This document shows positions 1 through 7,602 of a stretch of DNA of 11,982 nucleotides, piece after piece. Location: the NCBI GenBank assembly GCA_937930275.1, contig CALGLM010000181.1, positions 1-11,982 of the forward strand. Direction: 5' to 3'. Source of the stretch: an uncultured Ignavibacteria bacterium (GTDB lineage: Bacteria > Bacteroidota > Ignavibacteria > Ignavibacteriales > Melioribacteraceae). Every line of letters starts with the position of its first letter. Position 1 is the stretch's first letter. The translations under genes were made by a program, and so were the position numbers. The notes under the pieces are model-generated. The model ran no database searches. It was not told where the DNA came from and was given only the letters and a program-made list of their open reading frames with translations.

Positions 1-26
1 CACAATAACTTATAATTATTTTCGCA

Positions 27-34
27 TATTTTTG
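27..34 (+). promoter_or_regulatory. Possible -7 box (TAnnTTTG type) for the GH13 gene
   Basis: The sequence TATTTTTG matches the Bacteroidota-type -7 consensus TAnnTTTG and lies 38 bases before the ATG at 73. No convincing TTTG box is present about 20 bases upstream. In DNA this AT-rich the match could be chance. Confidence 0.28.
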
Positions 35-72
35 TATATTTAAAGGTTAAACAAAAACATTTCGGTAAAAAG

Positions 73-1893
73 ATGAAGAAGAGTAAATTATTATTTTTTA
101 TATTATTTATATGTTCACTAATAACAGCACAAAACCAATTACAAAATATTGAACCTCCTTTCTGGTTTACCGGAATGGAATATCAAGATTTTCAGTTAAT
201 GCTGCACGGCAAAGATATTGCCTTATATACTCCTACGCTAACCTATGACGGGGTAAAAATTACGGGAGTTGATACTACAGACAACAAAAATTATTTATTT
301 ATAAATTTAAAAATTGAAAAAACCGCAAAACCGGGTTTATTGTTATTCTCATTCGATAAAGGAAAAAAATCCTTCAAATTCAGTTACGAATTACGTGCAA
401 AAAATACAAATTATAAGCGACTTGAAATTAACGCAAAAGACGTAATTTATTTAATTACGCCTGATAGATTTGTTAACGGAAACAAAAACAACGATAGTAT
501 AAAGGGGTATTTTCAAAAAGCCGATAGAAGTGATGTTCGTTTTAGACACGGCGGCGATATTGCCGGTATTGTAAGTAAATTAGATTACATTAAAGAAATG
601 GGATTTACAGCAATCTGGTCTATGCCAATGCTTCAAAGCAATATGCCTATCTATTCGTACCATGGTTATTCAATTACCGATTTTTATAATATTGACAGAC
701 GATTTGGTACAAATGAAGAGTATTTAAATTTAGTTGCCCAAAGCCATAAAAACGGGATTGCAGTAATAAAAGATATGGTATTTAATCAATTCGGTGAAGG
801 ACATTTTTGGACTAAAGATAAACCGGCAAAAAATTGGGTACATACTTGGGATCAGTTTACGTACAGCAATTTTAACGGTACTGTTATACCCGATTTATAC
901 GCCAGCACTTTTGATAAAAACAGGATGAATAAAGGTTGGTTTGATAAATGGATGCCGGATTTGAACCAAGAAAATCCTTTAGTCGCGAAATATTTAATCC
1001 AAACCACTTTATGGTGGGTTGAATATGCCGGTATTGACGGAATACGAATGGATACATACCAATATAATTATAAAGATTTTATGAACGATTGGCTAAAAAT
1101 AATTAAGAAAGAATACCCTGATTTATTTATTGTCGGTGAAGTATGGATGAATGACCCCGAAATTATTGCTTATTGGAAAAAAGGAAATAACAATAGAGAC
1201 GGGTTTAAATCCGAGTTGGAATATATTACCGATTTCCCGATTCAATCAACATTAAACAATGTTTATTCGGATTACAAAGGTATTTATGAATTATACAATA
1301 CCGTAGCAAGAGATTATTTGTACGATAACCCTAAAACTAACATGATATTTGCAGATAATCATGACGTTACCCGTATTTTTACATTTTGCAAAAACGATAT
1401 AAATAAATATAAACAAGTTATTGCCTTTTTATTAACGGCAAGAGGCGTACCCCAAATTTATTACGGAACTGAAATTTTAATGACGGGAGATCATCACGAA
1501 ATTCTACGAGCCGACTACCCGGGCGGCTGGGAAGAAGATACAATAGACGCTTTTACAAAACAAGGGCGTACCGAATTACAAAACGAAGCGTTTGATTATT
1601 TAACTAATTTATTGAAGTGGCGTAAAAACACACCTGTTATATACAACGGAAAAACATTGCATTTTATTCCGTATAAAGATACATACGTATATTTTAGATA
1701 CGATGATAATAATTGCATAATGGTTGCACTTAATAACGGTAAAGAACCGGTAAATTTAGAATATGAGCGTCATGCCGAAATATTAAATAAATTTAGTAAA
1801 GGTAAAGATATAATTAACAATAAAGAAATTACCGACTTGAAAAATATTATTGTACCCGCTAAAGGAACGTTGATAATAGAACTTAGTAAATAA
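73..1893 (+). CDS. Exported GH13 alpha-amylase-family enzyme (SusA/neopullulanase/cyclomaltodextrinase-like)
   Basis: This enzyme probably hydrolyses alpha-1,4-glucan oligosaccharides (maltodextrin, cyclodextrin or pullulan type) in the periplasm or at the cell surface. Residues 1-19 form a signal peptide ending in LITA before QN, with no lipobox. An N-terminal beta-sandwich of the cyclomaltodextrinase type spans about 22-108, the (beta/alpha)8 barrel about 119-510, and a C-terminal beta domain about 520-606. Catalytic residues are visible: nucleophile D317 in GIDGIRMD, acid/base E346 in IVGEVW and D421 in FADNHD. The segment from about 141 (QKADRSD, then RHGGDI and SYHGYSITDFYNID) is typical of the neopullulanase/SusA branch. 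The length of 606 aa is close to SusA, about 617 aa. Region I reads DMVFNQ, with Gln229 where most GH13 enzymes have His. No SusC/SusD homologue is adjacent, so membership of a starch-utilisation locus is not supported. The family call is secure; the substrate is inferred. Confidence 0.93.
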   Translation: MKKSKLLFFILFICSLITAQNQLQNIEPPFWFTGMEYQDFQLMLHGKDIALYTPTLTYDGVKITGVDTTDNKNYLFINLKIEKTAKPGLLLFSFDKGKKSFKFSYELRAKNTNYKRLEINAKDVIYLITPDRFVNGNKNNDSIKGYFQKADRSDVRFRHGGDIAGIVSKLDYIKEMGFTAIWSMPMLQSNMPIYSYHGYSITDFYNIDRRFGTNEEYLNLVAQSHKNGIAVIKDMVFNQFGEGHFWTKDKPAKNWVHTWDQFTYSNFNGTVIPDLYASTFDKNRMNKGWFDKWMPDLNQENPLVAKYLIQTTLWWVEYAGIDGIRMDTYQYNYKDFMNDWLKIIKKEYPDLFIVGEVWMNDPEIIAYWKKGNNNRDGFKSELEYITDFPIQSTLNNVYSDYKGIYELYNTVARDYLYDNPKTNMIFADNHDVTRIFTFCKNDINKYKQVIAFLLTARGVPQIYYGTEILMTGDHHEILRADYPGGWEEDTIDAFTKQGRTELQNEAFDYLTNLLKWRKNTPVIYNGKTLHFIPYKDTYVYFRYDDNNCIMVALNNGKEPVNLEYERHAEILNKFSKGKDIINNKEITDLKNIIVPAKGTLIIELSK

Positions 1894-1974
1894 AAGAAGT
1901 TTTAAATATTTTGTCGGGGCATAGGAGGGTAAAAGATTTTTTCACAAGCAAAAACTTACACTAAATTTCAATCT

Positions 1975-3918
1975 CTAAATTTCAATTTTAAAGGAAGTTC
2001 CTTTATTAATCTCGCTTGCAATCGAAATTTTTGAATTATGTAAATTAACCAGCTCTTTAACTATTTGCAAACCGAGCCCTATTCCTTTTTCTTTATCGGT
2101 ACCTAAAGAAGTAAACGATTTATCTTTATTAATAATTAAATCTATGTTTTCTTTAGTCATTCCCATTCCGAAGTCTTTTACTTCAAGCACTGCATTATTC
2201 TTTTCAATTTTTGCCGAAAGAATTATTTTATTATTTTTTGGCGAAAACTTTACCGCATTAGTAACCAAGTTTCCTAATATCGTTTCGGTAACAAATTTAT
2301 CTGCTAAAATACTTAAATTTGAAGGAACATCCACAATTATTTCAATTGATTTCTTTTTTGCCAAAAACTTATAACTTTCCGCTATGTTTTCCAATAGATC
2401 TTTAGCGTTAAGTTCACCTTTATTAATTTTTATCCCTTCCTGCTGCGAACGCGCCCAATTTAATAAATTACCAATCATCAATTGAATATTTTTGGATGCA
2501 TCTGCTATACTATTAACAAGTTCTTTTTTATCTTCTTCCTCTATATCATTGTAATCGGTACGTAAAAACTCCGAAACAGAAGAAATTGCACCTACGGGAT
2601 TATTCAAATCGTGTGCAATTATGGAGAATAATTTATTTTTCGCTTCAATTTCTTTACTTAGTTTTTTGTTTAGGTCTTGCAATAATTTATAACGTGAAAA
2701 ACCTAAAAACAATAAAAGAACAATCAAAAATCCTATAATTCCCACATATTTAATTTTGGTTCTTTCAGCATCAATTTCTTTTTTAAGCAGGTTATTTTCC
2801 GATTCTTTTAGTTGCACCAAATATGCCGATTGAAGGTCTGCAATTTTGTTAACACTTCCCGAACTAAAAATGCTATCTTGTAGTACCATATACTCATCTG
2901 AGTATTTTAAGGCAAGTTTATAATCACCTTCTTTTATAGCTATTTCTTTTAAAAGTTGATACGAAATCGCCAGCATGTTTATAATTCCGGCATCTCCCGC
3001 TTCGGTACTTGCCGTTTCCAGTATTTGTTTGGCTTCATTAATATTGTTTAACTTAATTAATATTTTCGCCCTATCGTTATAACTTGATATTATTTGAGGT
3101 TTTGAATTAATTTGAGCAGACAATTTAATTGCTTCTTTGTTAAACTCTAAAGCTTCTTTATATTTATTCATTTTAAAATAAATATTGCTATAACCTAAAT
3201 AAGCATAAATCAATCCTTTTTGATATTTTGTAATACGGCTATATCTCTCGGATTCTTTATACACTTCCAATGCTCTGCTAAAATCATTTTTTGCTTCATA
3301 AACCGAAGCAATACCGGTTAATGATTTTCCTATACCTCTATTATCATTAAGTTCTTTTCTTATGGTAATTGCTTTATTGTAATAATACAACGCCTTATCA
3401 TAATTTTGTTGATTATAATAAACTTGCCCAATATCATTAAAACTGTAAGCTAATCCGGTTTTATCGCCTAATTTTAAGAACATTTTATTAGACTCAAAAA
3501 ACTTTTCCAGCGCAGTTGAATAAAGCGAACTTTGAAGGTAATAATCGCCCAAGTTATTTAACGAATATGCAAGCTGCACACTATCTTGGTTTTTTGTGGC
3601 TTCAAATAGTCCTTTTTGATAAAAATAGTAAGAAGAATCTAACTTACCTAAATGACTATATACAACACCAATAAAATTATATAATTTACTTTTACGAATC
3701 TTTAAGTCATATTTATCTACTTTTTGAATTGCGGCAAACCCATATTTTAGGGCTAAACGAGGATATACATTTCTATACTCCCAGCAATAATCCGTAAGTA
3801 TTCTTACTTTTTCTTCTTCTGTCTTTCCTTTTAATTTAGTAAAAACCGAATCCGTGTTTTCGGCAATTATAAATTGAAGAGGAAATAACAACAATATACA
3901 TATAACTTCTTTAAACAT
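1975..3918 (-). CDS. Sensor histidine kinase with periplasmic TPR domain
   Basis: This is a membrane-bound histidine kinase of 647 aa. Residues 1-19 are a signal peptide or N-terminal anchor. About seven tetratricopeptide repeats follow over residues 68-342, for example AYSFNDIGQVYYNQQNYDKA from 147. A short helical linker leads to one transmembrane helix at about 381-399. The cytoplasmic part has a HisKA domain with phospho-acceptor H426 in FSIIAHDLNNP, then a HATPase_c domain with N-box N540 and N544, G1 box DFGMGM (572-577) and G2 box GIGLGL (602-607). All kinase residues look intact. There is no receiver domain, DNA-binding domain or adjacent response regulator, so the partner is unknown. 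The TPR array presumably binds a peptide or protein outside the membrane. The gene lies 71 nt after the CHASE kinase on the same strand and has its own candidate promoter. The ATG at 3918 is favoured because it places the hydrophobic leader at the N-terminus. Confidence 0.9.
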   Translation of the reverse strand: MFKEVICILLLFPLQFIIAENTDSVFTKLKGKTEEEKVRILTDYCWEYRNVYPRLALKYGFAAIQKVDKYDLKIRKSKLYNFIGVVYSHLGKLDSSYYFYQKGLFEATKNQDSVQLAYSLNNLGDYYLQSSLYSTALEKFFESNKMFLKLGDKTGLAYSFNDIGQVYYNQQNYDKALYYYNKAITIRKELNDNRGIGKSLTGIASVYEAKNDFSRALEVYKESERYSRITKYQKGLIYAYLGYSNIYFKMNKYKEALEFNKEAIKLSAQINSKPQIISSYNDRAKILIKLNNINEAKQILETASTEAGDAGIINMLAISYQLLKEIAIKEGDYKLALKYSDEYMVLQDSIFSSGSVNKIADLQSAYLVQLKESENNLLKKEIDAERTKIKYVGIIGFLIVLLLFLGFSRYKLLQDLNKKLSKEIEAKNKLFSIIAHDLNNPVGAISSVSEFLRTDYNDIEEEDKKELVNSIADASKNIQLMIGNLLNWARSQQEGIKINKGELNAKDLLENIAESYKFLAKKKSIEIIVDVPSNLSILADKFVTETILGNLVTNAVKFSPKNNKIILSAKIEKNNAVLEVKDFGMGMTKENIDLIINKDKSFTSLGTDKEKGIGLGLQIVKELVNLHNSKISIASEINKGTSFKIEI

Positions 3919-3943
3919 TTGTTTTTAGTTTTTTATGTTATGT

Positions 3944-3973
3944 CGAATATACTATTTTTCTTTAAATAAACAA
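3944..3973 (-). promoter_or_regulatory. Candidate promoter for the TPR kinase gene
   Basis: Read on the minus strand, TTG at 3973-3971 is followed after 19 bases by TATATTCG at 3951-3944. This resembles the Bacteroidota pattern TTTG, about 19-20 bases, then TAnnTTTG, with one mismatch in the -7 box. The box ends 25 bases before the ATG at 3918, so a short leader would result. It suggests that the last kinase gene may be transcribed separately from the block upstream. This is a pattern match only. Confidence 0.35.
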
Positions 3974-3989
3974 TATTTATTATGATTAA

Positions 3990-5921
3990 TTATAAAGGTA
4001 CTGAAAACATAAAAGTTGTTCCGATACCTACATGACTTTCTACCCAAATTTTACCGCTATGCTTATCAATTATTTCTTTGCACAAAATTAAACCTAAACC
4101 GGTTCCTATTTCGTTATTTGTACCTAAAGAGGATAAATTTACTTCCGTAAATAATTTAGATAATTTATCTTGTTCAATACCAACCCCGCTATCAAATACG
4201 CTAACAATTACCTTATTATCGTCTTGTTTTGCGGTTACTATAATAACACCGCCCGATTTTGTAAATTTAATACTGTTGTTTACTAAGTTTCTTAAAACCA
4301 ACAAAATCATATTATAATCTATATTAATAACTAAAGTAGGGTCTATATCATTTTTAAAAACAATATTTTTATTGATGACTTGTGTGTTATACAAACCGAA
4401 CACTTCTTCAACCATATTGTGTAAATTTGACGGTTTTTTATTCAATTCATATTTTTTTGTTTGAAGTTTAGCCCAATTTAATAAATCTTCTAAAAGGACG
4501 AACTGTTTATTCAAACTTTCGTTTAATTCGCCGGCAATTTGTTTAATTTCATTAATATCCATTTTATCAATTTGTGAAGCTAATAAATCTGATAAACCCA
4601 AAAAGCCTTGAAACGGATTTTTCAAATCATGTGCAATTATTGAAAAAAACCTATCTTTAGTTTTGTTTAATTCAGTTAAATATTCTTCGGATTTTTTTAA
4701 TCTATCTTCGGCAAGTTTTTTATTGGTAATATCATGTGCGGCATAAATACATAAATTATCCGTCATATATGTAATTCTGGCTTCAAACCAAAAACTATTC
4801 CCGCTTATTTCCAAAGGATACTCAATTGTAACCGTAGTTTTTTCCAAAACAGCTTTAGTAATTGCCTCAAAAAAGAATTGTGCCGTTTTATTATCAAATA
4901 TTTCAAATAAAGATTTCCCGATCATTTGATCATATGGTTTAAACAACAAATTTCGGGCACTCGGCGCAATTTTTTTATAGACTCCTTTGTTATCAAAAAC
5001 AATTACAATTTCGTTTAAGCTAACAAAAATAGAATTTAATTCTTTCTCGTTATGTTTAATTTTAAGCATTGCTTTAGCTAAAAACCAAACCAATACGCTA
5101 ATAATTATGGCAGATAAATAGAGCAAAATTATAAGAATTTTGTTTTTATTACTGTATTTTTCCCAACCTTCTGCCGGCACCCCCGATAACACCCAGTTTC
5201 CGGTAGGCAGCACAATAGCAATATTAACCGGATCTTTATAAAATGCCGATGTATCACCCCAGAAAAAAGTCCCTCCTATTCCTTCTCCGTCAACACCACG
5301 TAAGCAAAATTTAAAGTCACCATACTTTTCGGATAATCCCGCTTCGTTTAATAATCTATCTTTATACACCACAATATCGCATACACCCCAAAACTTTGCA
5401 GTATCAGTGTTATTTTTAATAAATATAGGTGTATAACTTATAAATGCTAATCCGCCTTCAACCAATTCTACAGGACCGGCAACAAATGTTTTATGTGTTT
5501 TTATAGTTTCTTCAACAATTTTTTTTCTGTAAGGATGTGCAAGCAAATTAACCCCAATAGCGGCTTCATGTCCCAACAAAGGATAAATAGCACCTATCAC
5601 ACAGTTTTCGGACAAAGCCATTGTGCTTATTACCGTATCCTTTTGTATAAGTTCATCCGCAAGCTGATAAAATTTATCAATCGAAATACCGTTATTTACT
5701 GCAATATACGCAGCTATACCCTTTGTATAATATATTCGTGAATAAAGTGCTTTTTCTAACCCCGCCTTTTTATTAATCATTATCTCTAATAGGTTTTCTC
5801 TTACCTCTTTTTCATTTTTTTGTTTAGTAAATTCGGTATATTTTAGTATCACACTAACCATAACCGATAATGAAATTACGGCAAACAAAATAGGATAATT
5901 AATTTTTTTAAGTATTCTCAT
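3990..5921 (-). CDS. Sensor histidine kinase with CHASE and PAS domains
   Basis: This is a hybrid-free sensor kinase of 643 aa from the preferred ATG. A transmembrane helix at about 7-29 and a second at about 252-272 bracket an extracytoplasmic CHASE domain (about 52-245) containing GAIYPLLGHEAAIGVNLLAH and ending in the typical PAEGW. A PAS domain follows at about 285-392. The HisKA domain carries H421 in FFSIIAHDLKNP, and HATPase_c carries N535 and N539, G1 box DSGVGI (567-572) and G2 box GTGLGL (596-601). CHASE domains are known to sense small extracellular ligands; the ligand here cannot be told. The frame extends upstream to a TTG at 5945, but that would overlap the previous gene by 17 bases. 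The ATG at 5921 lies 7 nt after that gene's stop and gives a normal N-terminal membrane anchor. Close spacing suggests co-transcription. No response regulator is visible nearby. Confidence 0.92.
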   Translation of the reverse strand: MRILKKINYPILFAVISLSVMVSVILKYTEFTKQKNEKEVRENLLEIMINKKAGLEKALYSRIYYTKGIAAYIAVNNGISIDKFYQLADELIQKDTVISTMALSENCVIGAIYPLLGHEAAIGVNLLAHPYRKKIVEETIKTHKTFVAGPVELVEGGLAFISYTPIFIKNNTDTAKFWGVCDIVVYKDRLLNEAGLSEKYGDFKFCLRGVDGEGIGGTFFWGDTSAFYKDPVNIAIVLPTGNWVLSGVPAEGWEKYSNKNKILIILLYLSAIIISVLVWFLAKAMLKIKHNEKELNSIFVSLNEIVIVFDNKGVYKKIAPSARNLLFKPYDQMIGKSLFEIFDNKTAQFFFEAITKAVLEKTTVTIEYPLEISGNSFWFEARITYMTDNLCIYAAHDITNKKLAEDRLKKSEEYLTELNKTKDRFFSIIAHDLKNPFQGFLGLSDLLASQIDKMDINEIKQIAGELNESLNKQFVLLEDLLNWAKLQTKKYELNKKPSNLHNMVEEVFGLYNTQVINKNIVFKNDIDPTLVINIDYNMILLVLRNLVNNSIKFTKSGGVIIVTAKQDDNKVIVSVFDSGVGIEQDKLSKLFTEVNLSSLGTNNEIGTGLGLILCKEIIDKHSGKIWVESHVGIGTTFMFSVPL

Positions 5922-5928
5922 CAAAATT

Positions 5929-6573
5929 TTAAGTTTTTTTAACAAACGAAATAATAGTAATTAAAAGAATGAGTATGGTAATCGGAATTGATATAATAAC
6001 ATAAAATACCAATCTGCCTTGCTTAGTCGCAAAATTAATAGTAGTTCCTATACCAAAAGGTTTATCAACTACAGCCTGTTTATCATTTTCATTATAATAA
6101 AATAATCCGTATTTAATTGTGTTTTTAAATGTTAAATTTACATAACCGTTATGCTGCAAAAAATATTTTATTGTTAAAGTAAAAAAATAAAATGCCAATA
6201 AAATATTTAGTATCATAAATATAAAAACGATTGGTTTGGATAGTCCAAGTTGACTGTTTAAAATAAAAAGGAGGATCGGAAGCGTGGCAATGCTAATTTT
6301 AAATAATCCTATATAGTACAATGTTGTTTTTGCATAACTTAATTTAAGTAATTCACTAATTTCAACTTTAGGGAGGTTAATTTCGATTTTGTTTTTTGTT
6401 GAACTTTTAGTAAATGTAAAAAGGAACACTAAAGTTAATAGAATATAAATAAATAAGCTTATAATAATTGGTATAAACCCCATAACCGGCAAATTACTTT
6501 TAATTATTAAAACAGTAATAACCGTTATTAGGATAAAATAAAAGAATTCCGTAAAAGGATTGAACTTTTTCAA
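5929..6573 (-). CDS. Five-helix membrane protein with DUF5808-like C-terminal motif
   Basis: This is an integral membrane protein of 214 aa and unknown function. Predicted helices lie at about 9-25, 29-54, 83-107, 113-138 and 187-209. Between the last two is a conserved-looking segment, GLFYYNENDKQAVVDKPFGI (156-175), then GTTINF. This closely resembles the YYNPxDPRxxVPKRxGxGxTxNF signature of DUF5808, a domain found near the end of membrane proteins in many bacteria; the match is from memory. The start is a TTG at 6573. It is preferred because AGGA lies 8 bases upstream and a later ATG start (Met31) would remove the first helix. The gene begins 16 bases after the upstream lipoprotein gene ends and stops 7 bases before the CHASE kinase ATG, a tight operon arrangement. 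It may help the neighbouring sensor at the membrane, but this is speculative. Confidence 0.82.
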   Translation of the reverse strand: MKKFNPFTEFFYFILITVITVLIIKSNLPVMGFIPIIISLFIYILLTLVFLFTFTKSSTKNKIEINLPKVEISELLKLSYAKTTLYYIGLFKISIATLPILLFILNSQLGLSKPIVFIFMILNILLAFYFFTLTIKYFLQHNGYVNLTFKNTIKYGLFYYNENDKQAVVDKPFGIGTTINFATKQGRLVFYVIISIPITILILLITIISFVKKT

Positions 6574-6589
6574 AAGTTATTCCTAAAAA

Positions 6590-7369
6590 TTAATTAATCG
6601 GGTCTCCCCATTCGTATAAATACTCAACTATTCCGTCATAATAAACTCTAAACATCCAATAATGACTATATATACAGCCGCTTGGGCAATCGCCAAAGCC
6701 GTATCTATAAACTAATTGAATATAATCATTAAAAATTTCTGCCGTTATATTATTGCCGTCTCCAATTACACTGTTAGCAAATACGGATTTAACGCCGTTA
6801 ATACTTTTTATTGAGTTAAAAAGCGGATATAGATTTAATTGATTTTGTGAATAAAAGCTAAAACCGGTAAAGCCCGTAAAATTATAATAGTTTCTAAAAT
6901 TCAAATTAAATTGTTGCATTAAACTATCAAATTTTGGATTTCCGCTATATAAATGATTACCGATTAGTGTTTTTACCCAAATTTCCGAAGTGTCAGCTTC
7001 AATTAAAAAATTGTTGGTTTCCGGTATAGGAAAAACGCCTATTTTATACTGTTCAATTACAATATCCCTTGCATTTAAGTAAGTTGCATTATATACTTGG
7101 CATAAAGAATTATAAAATAGCGTTTTAAGTTCTGAAGGTATTTCTATAGTACTTTCGTAAAGTTTAGGGTCATTTTGCATTTCCCTAACCGCAATTATAC
7201 CGGCGTAATTTTGATACAAATTCAAAATACTATCCGGTATATTGCTATAATTAACATTTTCGATTTTTTTGTTAACGTATTTCGATTTTGAAGCTTGATT
7301 TGAGTTTTCTGTATCACAACCAAGTGCAAATATCAAAAAAGAAACAAATAAAACCGCTATCTTTTTCAT
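6590..7369 (-). CDS. Putative lipoprotein with GDCPSGC motif, function unknown
   Basis: This is a predicted lipoprotein of 259 aa. The N-terminus is a lipoprotein signal peptide with lipobox ALGC, so C18 would be lipidated, followed by a polar Asn/Ser/Lys linker to about residue 35. Beyond that there is no transmembrane segment. The most distinctive part is near the C-terminus: YGFGDCPSGCIYSHYWMF (213-230), a paired-cysteine loop followed by an aromatic strand and YYDGIVE. Similar GDCPxGCIxxxYW segments occur in uncharacterised proteins of Bacteroidota and relatives, as I recall. The two cysteines (218 and 222) could form a disulfide or bind a metal. The ATG at 7369 overlaps the stop of the preceding small gene as ATGA, which points to translational coupling. 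The protein probably sits in the outer membrane or periplasm; no enzymatic function can be assigned. Confidence 0.82.
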   Translation of the reverse strand: MKKIAVLFVSFLIFALGCDTENSNQASKSKYVNKKIENVNYSNIPDSILNLYQNYAGIIAVREMQNDPKLYESTIEIPSELKTLFYNSLCQVYNATYLNARDIVIEQYKIGVFPIPETNNFLIEADTSEIWVKTLIGNHLYSGNPKFDSLMQQFNLNFRNYYNFTGFTGFSFYSQNQLNLYPLFNSIKSINGVKSVFANSVIGDGNNITAEIFNDYIQLVYRYGFGDCPSGCIYSHYWMFRVYYDGIVEYLYEWGDPIN

Positions 7370-7563
7370 TTTTTTTCTTTTTCTTTTTCTTTGTTTTCGT
7401 GTTCTTCAACAAATTTTTTAATATCTTCAAGATAATTTAATATTGCTTTTGCTTTACTAACACCAAACGAAAATTTGTAGTTGGGATTATTTCCCGTAAA
7501 AATTGTTAAAATAGCACTTCCTTTGTATTCGCCTACTTCTGCCGGTAATTTTTCTTCTGACAT
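7366..7563 (-). CDS. Small soluble protein of 65 aa, function unknown
   Basis: This small charged protein has no signal peptide or membrane segment, so it is probably cytoplasmic. It contains a short beta-like segment (GSAILTIFTG), then KFSFGVSKAKAILNYLEDIK, a predicted helix, and a lysine/glutamate-rich tail. I do not recognise the family with certainty. The ATG at 7563 is preferred to the TTG two codons upstream because AAAGG lies 6 bases before it. The gene starts 39 bases after the protease gene ends, and its TGA overlaps the ATG of the following lipoprotein gene. Coding status is supported by the ribosome site, the tight packing between two clear genes and the protein-like composition. 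An antitoxin-like or regulatory partner role is possible but has no direct support. Confidence 0.75.
   Translation of the reverse strand: MSEEKLPAEVGEYKGSAILTIFTGNNPNYKFSFGVSKAKAILNYLEDIKKFVEEHENKEKEKEKK
7369..7392 (-). repeat. Simple A-rich repeat at a gene overlap
   Basis: On the minus strand this is AAAG, AAAAAG, AAAAAG and then eight A residues, encoding the KEKEKEKK tail of the small protein. The A8 tract runs directly into the ATGA overlap with the lipoprotein gene. Gain of one A would remove the stop and fuse the two reading frames; six-base steps would keep both frames. Confidence 0.8.
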
Positions 7564-7602
7564 GATCAACCTTTTTTTTATTATTAAAACTTTAATTTAC
7601 AA

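Noticed and set aside
1894..1974. Terminator between the convergent GH13 and TPR kinase genes
   Set aside because: No GC-containing stem followed by a T run was found in these 81 bases on either strand.
2144..2374. Plus-strand open frame opposite the TPR kinase
   Set aside because: It lies wholly antisense to the HATPase domain of a well-supported kinase and its translation resembles no protein family.
4078..5741. Plus-strand open frames at 4078-4317 and 5493-5741 opposite the CHASE kinase
   Set aside because: Both are antisense to coding sequence with clear domain motifs and have no ribosome site or recognisable protein features.
5922..5945. TTG start for the CHASE kinase at 5945
   Set aside because: It would overlap the upstream gene by 17 bases; the ATG at 5921 gives a normal anchor and normal spacing.
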